Shown here: piece by piece, positions 58,696 through 64,000 of the stretch
How the letters are laid out: every line of letters begins with the position of its first letter
How positions within the stretch are numbered: the stretch's first letter is position 1
From: Bradysia coprophila
Taxonomy: Eukaryota; Arthropoda; Insecta; Diptera; Sciaridae
DNA length: 64,000 bases
Reading direction: 5' to 3'
NCBI RefSeq assembly: GCF_014529535.1
Contig: NW_023503501.1
Coordinates: forward strand, 5,152,150-5,216,149
The notes under the pieces: generated by a model
The model's input: only the letters and a program-made list of their open reading frames with translations
What the model was told of the DNA's origin: nothing
Database searches by the model: none
Made by a program: the position numbers and the translations under genes

Positions 58696-59077
58696 CAATG
58701 AATGTACAAACCAGGTATGGCCTGTCCATACAAACCGGAGGACATAGCGATTTCATATAAACAAACTCACCTTCCATGAGAGGTCAGTTTGTTTATATGA
58801 AATCGCTATGTCCTCCGATCCATACAAAGTTTGACATTCGACCATACCTTGTGTTGACGTTCATTGATAAAAACAACGCACTTCAAGCAAAAGTGGTACT
58901 CTAAATCAATGAACATCAACACAAGGTATGGTCGAATGTCAAACTTTGTATGGAGCGGAGGACATAACGATTTCATATAAACAAACTCACCTCTCATGAG
59001 AGGTGAGTTTGTTTATATGAAATCGCCATATCCTCCGGTTTGTATGAACAGACCATACCTGGTTTATACTTTCATTG
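58696..59077. mobile_element. Foldback element built of nested palindromes
   Basis: Outer arms CAATG...AAACCAGGTATGG and complement end at 58696 and 59077. Inside are two separate palindromes sharing a sequence: 58737-58816 and 58957-59036, each GGAGGACATA.CGATTTCATA and its complement around a short CATGAGAGG loop. Between them, 58822-58868 and 58907-58956 pair as a third pair of arms. No ORF. Part of the centre (CGCACTTCAAGCAAAAGTG) recurs inverted near 59305-59325. Confidence 0.85.
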
Positions 59078-59713
59078 TAAATTATGAGTTCGATCAAAAT
59101 GAATCGATCGATTGGTTGGTTAGCCATGACCATACCTAGCCAAATGCAAATGTTGGATACAACGTCTGTTCAAAAGCAAAAAATGTTTACCCCTTGTTAG
59201 ACTCTGATTAGTCACAGTATGCGTTAACCTATAAAAACTCTTAAACTATAAATACTGTAGCAAACCATTTCATACAAAATAGTACTTAATTTGGCAGATA
59301 TCGTCTATGATCACTTTTGCTTGAAGTGCGTGGGTCAACAGCCGTTAACGAAGTAAAAGTTTCTCATGAAAATATTCAGATCGGAAGAAATAAATGACTC
59401 GATACCTTGATGATATGGTGATCTTGGTGATATGCGTATAAAACGTATAAAAACTCTTGAACTAATTATTCAAATGACGAAATTACAGATTATCAGCCGA
59501 GTTATATTTTTAATTCTTCTAGTCATTATCATTTATTTCAATTATTGTTGATATAGAAGACACCGCCAGCCATAAAACGATATAATGACTAGACATTTTA
59601 ATTTATGGAAAAAATAAACTCGGTTGCCAGGAACTCAAGTTATTTGTTTTGATCGATTTAATATTGTGACTGGAATATCCTGGAGCCATTGCCTTTGAAA
59701 AAATCAGTACGAC
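59078..59713. other. Upstream region of the CFAP97-like gene
   Basis: AT-rich spacer of about 640 bases holding the inverted fragment of the foldback centre near 59305. A promoter is expected here, but no TATA box is placed with confidence. Confidence 0.4.
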
Positions 59714-60331
59714 ATGTTAACGAAGAAGGAAAAACTGTTAACACATCCTTGGATAGTTCAAAAATTCCAAAGCCACAGGAGAAAGGTAGATATAATAAAA
59801 TAATATTGACAGCATGTGGTATATTATAAGTTTAAAAAAAAAAAATTGGTTGAAGGTTCAAAGTGCTGGGCCAGCCATAGACTTTCGTCCTCCGAGCTCA
59901 CACCCTCATGTGATTTTTAAACTGAAAAAAACACAGAAAGAATGGGAAAGAATGAACGAAATTCAACGAGAAAATCGCCGATTATTGCAACGTCTCGGTC
60001 AAATTATGAGCACTAGAAGACTGGAGAATTTTTGGCAATATTCACGTCCGAAGTAATTTTGATTTTTTTTTGTTTCGCTTCCATCATTTCTGTATCAATT
60101 GACCTTCTGTAACCTTCTTCTGAAAGCTTTTTAAACCGTGAACGATTGTACACGACGAGTAAACGTCCAAAGACATCACCACCTCTGTGCAAAACGGAAC
60201 GACATCCATCAACCGATGACGGGACCAAACCAACTTCATTGATTCGTGGACAGTCTGCACGCTGTATGGTGTGCAGTGGTAGATACGTTAAAAAGAATCA
60301 AGTAGGAATCCCGAGTTCCAGTATCATATAG
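59714..60331 (+). CDS. CFAP97-domain (KIAA1430-like) protein
   Basis: Three exons: 59714-59785, 59856-60052, 60127-60331; phases 0 and 2; 157 residues. Residues 28-90 match the CFAP97D1/KIAA1430 domain: IDFRPPSSHPHVIFKLKKTQ, then KEWERMNEIQRENRRLLQRL and IM, with the family's PP..H.H..LK..K and IE.EN..L..++ pattern. After the domain comes SRPNFLNRERL, resembling the SLNRE segment after the domain in homologues. The rest is basic and low complexity with two Cys (CMVC). Family members (vertebrate CFAP97D1, fly Hemingway) act in sperm flagella and cilia, so axonemal or testis function is likely but inferred. Poly(A) signal AATAAA at 60493. A start further upstream is possible. An alternative end using an extra exon at 60512-60622 also stays in phase. 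Confidence 0.75.
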
Positions 60332-60511
60332 TGCATGCATTTAACATGTCAGTCCTAATTCTAAATCATGTTTTTATAATTCCAACAATGTTTGTATGGT
60401 TGCACTACACACATATATATCCAAATCAACTGAAATCAGGACTGAAATATTAAATGCTACGCTTCTCCAAAAATGCTTGCACCTAATAGCCTAATAAAAT
60501 ACTGATTGTAG

Positions 60512-60622
60512 GTGATTCCTGAAGAACGTGTCCCTTGGGCAGCGCCAAAAATTTCATGGAATAAAAAACTCAATGAAAAGCAGGCTCCAATTCATAAATG
60601 TTGTGTTTATTGTTGTTGCTAA
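60512..60622 (+). other. Possible alternative last exon of the CFAP97-like gene
   Basis: Open frame after an ATTGTAG acceptor, starting VIPEERVPWAAPKISWNKKL and ending in a Cys-rich tail and TAA. It joins in phase 0 to a CAA|GTAGGA donor at 60301 inside exon 3, giving 184 residues instead of 157. Coding-like composition; an AATAAA just upstream (60493) and another near 60649 would fit two alternative ends. Confidence 0.35.
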
Positions 60623-60929
60623 TTTTGTGTACTAATGGTATCTCTACGAAATAAATATTAGTCGTCATTGCATACAACACCCAAAAATGCTTGCCTAGTG
60701 CCTTAACAGAGGAGCATGACATTAAATTGCATGTCTAGCTTGTTCTCGTCCTTTATAAATATAAGGTCTTAACAAATAAATCGCAAAAAATCTTCGAAAT
60801 CAAACAAATCAGGATCCTACGACCACCTTCACAAGGTTTGGATGAGAAATGTGTAAGTTGTCGCATGGTTAGATCTGACTTAAAAATTAACACGTTGAAG
60901 TTAGTTGGGGCTTGTCAACTTTCGGCACC
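60623..60929. other. Intergenic
   Basis: Nothing recognised apart from the AATAAA near 60649. Confidence 0.4.
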
Positions 60930-61047
60930 CTGGACTTTACTTAAATCGTCGAGGAATGTATCCAAATTTTCTAAAAATCCAAAATGGAATTCTAGATTTT
61001 TAGAAATTTATTTGAAGGCATTCCTCGACGATTTAAGTAAAGTCCAG
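60930..61047. mobile_element. Short MITE-like hairpin
   Basis: 29-base exact inverted repeats: 60930-60958 (CTGGACTTTACTTAAATCGT onward) and 61019-61047. Inner arms TTCTAAAAATCC and ATTTTTAGAA. 118 bases, no ORF. Confidence 0.8.
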
Positions 61048-61199
61048 TGTTAATGTGTTAATGATTACGAAATCCAAGCCCGCCGCCTTTATTCAAACTG
61101 TTTTGTCATTTCCAAATTTCCCATTCCAACCGCAGCCAACTTCACACAACCTTAAATTCTCCACATTTTTGCACCATTCTCTACAATCGCTCAATACCG

Positions 61200-61751
61200 A
61201 TCCCTCTCTCTTTCGTTCATGCGAAGTCTTACACTGAAAATTCCCACACACTGGGATATTTTTCAATCGAAACAAAGGCGAGAACGACGTAAAAAGTCAA
61301 GGAAGTTGCGTCTCGCGTTTTTTCTGTTGAAAATTTCGTAGTAATCAAACTAATTATTACGAAAAAACAAAGTACAGTGAAATATGAATACTTGCTCAGC
61401 ATGTGTGCAATAAAGTTTTCCTGAAAAACCTGGTGAAAATCGAAAAAAAATTTGATGCAAAAGTGTTCTCTGCATATAACATACAAGAGTGTGGTGGATC
61501 GATAGCTCTTTGAAGTTGAAGTATTTCGAACAAAAAAAATTACAATTTTTCTTCAGTAGCGCCGTTGTGTGTGTGGTGTGTGTTTTTTTTTTTTGAATCG
61601 AGAAAAAAAAGTAAAATTTTGTTTTTCAACTTGTGGGCGCTGGCCTAAAATATCAACTTTTACTGAAAAGCAACGTCATTTCGTTTGGACGTTTCGGACA
61701 ATAATTCCACTCGGAACACCACTTGCCTAGGATACACCCAAACCATTTTGG
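61200..61751 (+). promoter_or_regulatory. Possible promoter and 5' UTR exon of a gene running off the window
   Basis: A CT-rich block (61198-61215) is followed by about 250 bases with (GT)n and T runs and a strong donor-like ATTTTG|GTAAGCC at 61752. No coding exon follows before the window end, so a non-coding first exon with a long first intron is one reading. Weak. Confidence 0.25.
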
Positions 61752-63205
61752 TAAGCCAATTTACACACTTCTCATTTTCTCGTCGCATACCTTAGTTTGT
61801 ACATTCTATAACTATATAATTTTACTTCAAATTTTACCTAAAATGCTATTTCCACATCGTTTGATTTAATTGTTTTTAATTGGAGGATGGTTGATTGAAA
61901 ATATCGAAATATAATTTAATTTTGCTAAAACTTATTAATTTTGTGCGTGCAATCGGTGTAGTATATAAGGGCGGTGGGTACAGTGAGTGTGTGAGTATAA
62001 TGCTCTGATGAATTGTTTTTGTCATGCATGTTAAATGAATGAGTTACAAAAATATATAAATTTCTCGTTAAAATTTTATTTTCATTTTCCTGTTCGCTAT
62101 CATACATTAATTTCCATATCTTTATCCAATTGATTACCTCATACACGGTCGACGTTACCAACTAATAAAAAACCTCTTATCTAACTCAAACAGTGAACGA
62201 AAGACCATTTTACGTTCAATTTGCATACCGAAAAAAAAATCATTTTCTGTTCACAATTTCTGTTCAAAATATTTATATTCCAGTCACCATTTTGATTTCG
62301 GGGCGTTTCATTTCATTCAATTTTTTTTCATTATTTTGTTGTTGCTGCTGGCTGTGTTGTTGTATATTACTTCGTTTATTCCTACCATATGATATGCCTA
62401 TGTTCCGATCATACAAATAATTCTATTATTTACGTTCGAACAACAATAAATTACATAAAATTCTAAACAAAACCGAAAAAAATTCTAAGCGCAATCAAAT
62501 CGTCAGCTGACATTAGAACAACACAATAATAGAGACCGACGACGATGTGTTGTTTTTCGCTTATGTTGTATTCACTGTAACAACCATTCATTAACATTAC
62601 TTTACAAACGTTCGGTTGCTCAACACGAGTTTTATATGAGTTTTGTGTTTTGTATTTAGCTTTTACGTAATTTGACACAAATTTTGCATCTGTGTATTGT
62701 TTTCCTTGGTCATTTGATTGTAGAGTGTTATTTTGTAAAGCCATAGGAAGTTTATAAACGGTACGTTTGATTATTAATGGGCCTTCCTTGTTATAACTCA
62801 ATTCAATGTAAATAATAGTATACTATACTCAACGACTGACGTACAACCTATTATATTACTATGCCCCACCTACTGGGTGGGTCAGGTCCCTTGACTGACT
62901 GCATTTTTCAATAATTGCAGTCTCAGTTTTCTTACAATTCTCAAATAAGCTGGGGCTTATAAATCACAAGAGATCACTAGCCGGATGAAAAAGCTGTGCA
63001 AGAATGGTCCTATATCCCAGATTATTAGTCCAATAAAAAATGCATTCTTAACCACATGAACTAACCTACTGGTCGGAACCACCAGTGAACATATTAATAT
63101 CATGTAAATCCAAGCTAAAACTTATCTTCAAAACTCGCTTTTCTGAAAGAAGAAGATCGAAGGAAGTTAAAAGACAATATTTTCACATCTGCTATTTTGG
63201 AAGCC
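61752..63205. other. Intergenic or intronic, no gene recognised
   Basis: AT-rich with a TTGTTGTTGCTGCTGG tract near 62336. The minus-strand frame of about 95 codons from an ATG near 62744 shows no recognisable domain. Confidence 0.4.
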
Positions 63206-63209
63206 TCTG

Positions 63210-63650
63210 AGAAATTACTCGAGTGATCGTGTTGTCAAGAAAACTCTTTTGGAAAGTACTTCTAGATTATTAGACCAGAACTCCAGTATTTCATTACTCG
63301 TAGTTGCGAATTACTCAAGCTAACGTGTTGTCAAGAAATCTACGACCAATCAGCGCAAACATTTCGTGGTAACAAGGAAAAAAGTTTTGTGTGTAACAAT
63401 TACTCCAATATCACTACTTCAATATTGCCCAATTACAAACTGACCCTCATGATTTTCATTCTCTGTCGATTAAAACGAAAATTTTGAAAATCGCGGAAAA
63501 ATTACTCAAGTTATCACGGTAACAAGGAAAAGCGTCTGTGTAGAATTTCTCCCATTTCGTTGTTCTAAGATTATCCATCTACGAACTGACCCTCATGATT
63601 TTCATTCTCCGTTGATTAAGAATTACTCGAGTTATCGCAGTAACGAGTGT
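63210..63650. repeat. Diverged tandem repeat of about 150-base units
   Basis: The word AATTACTCGAGTTATCG and variants occur at about 63213, 63308, 63489 and 63621, most followed by GT(A/T)G/AC(A)AGGAAA-type sequence. The block ending ACTGACCCTCATGATTTTCA occurs twice (63441 and 63586), about 147 bases apart. Confidence 0.7.
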
Positions 63651-64000
63651 ACGGACGTTTTCTATATTCAGTGCCACCTTTTCCATATGGGCCAAACGGG
63701 CAAATGCCCGTGGCGCCCGAAGTGGAGCAGAAGAAAATGGCGCCCGAGGTCCTTAAACAAAATTTAGCTTTACTAAATTGGCGAAATGTAGAAAATTTTC
63801 CAAATAGCATAGTGAACTTAGCGTTACGGACATTTAAGGTTATTTTCATAAGACCCTGACTTTCAGTCAAGGGAATAATACACTGCGTGTGTCGCTTTAT
63901 ATTTACTTTTCTTATCAGCTAAATTCAAACAAAACTGAAAAATGTTTTCATTTCGAATATCGAAGTGAATTGTGTGTGTCCATGACAACACATTCGTAGG
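63651..64000. other. Window end, GC-rich patch
   Basis: A GC-rich patch at about 63680-63760 contains the palindrome GGGCAAATGCCC and the repeated word TGGCGCCCGA. It may be the end of a transposable element; no coding sequence can be defended. Confidence 0.35.

Noticed and set aside
62463-62801. 112-codon minus-strand open frame
   Set aside because: It begins at a TTG, has no domain I recognise and sits in AT-rich spacer without neighbouring exon signals.
63647-63859. Open frame with repeated MAPEV/VAPEV words
   Set aside because: The words come from a duplicated TGGCGCCCGA motif in a probable repeat; no start context, splice or homology evidence.

Overview
The window looks like genomic DNA from a dipteran insect, most likely a nematoceran fly; a sciarid-type fungus gnat is a guess, not shown. 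The evidence is AT-rich DNA, spliceosomal GT-AG introns, DUF1091 secreted proteins of the fly CheB-like type, a fly-type Pak3 kinase, expanded fibrinogen-related (FReD) genes, and a high density of small inverted-repeat elements. No rRNA, tRNA, CRISPR array or bacterial operon was seen. All exon structures were read by eye from splice signals, reading phase and paralogue comparison.

Layout. 0.4-4.9 kb: a tandem duplication of a DUF1091 gene on the minus strand; one copy carries a frameshift and one is intact. 5.86-7.37 kb: an uninterrupted p21-activated kinase (Pak3-like) ORF, minus strand. 7.9-8.5 kb: a foldback element flanked by TA. 9.9-17.5 kb: two convergent, paralogous secreted FReD genes with identical intron phases, separated by a 1.8 kb nested palindrome. 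20.3-21.7 kb: an apparent chimeric gene in which a duplicated CCT7 promoter region, first exon and part of the second exon are spliced in frame to a ubiquitin + ubiquitin-like + coiled-coil ORF. 23.7-41.8 kb: the complete parental CCT7 (TCP-1 eta) gene, five coding exons, with two introns of about 8.4 and 7.6 kb that share a duplicated segment and hold several MITE-like elements.

42.3-47.9 kb: gene-poor DNA with hairpins and short repeats. 47.95-53.94 kb: 6 kb of strongly T-rich DNA directly downstream of a minus-strand PNRC-family gene (53.94-55.75 kb), probably its very long 3' UTR. 58.7-59.1 kb: a foldback element made of nested palindromes. 59.7-60.3 kb: a small CFAP97-domain (KIAA1430-like) gene, plus strand, with a possible alternative last exon. 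60.9-64 kb: a hairpin element, a possible 5' UTR exon of a gene starting near 61.5 kb, and diverged tandem repeats.

The genes do not form a pathway. Two are housekeeping or signalling genes (CCT7 chaperonin, Pak3), one is linked to mRNA decay (PNRC), one is probably ciliary (CFAP97-like), and four are secreted lineage-specific proteins (two DUF1091, two FReD). The themes of the window are local duplication followed by decay or fusion, and the association of inverted repeats with those duplications.
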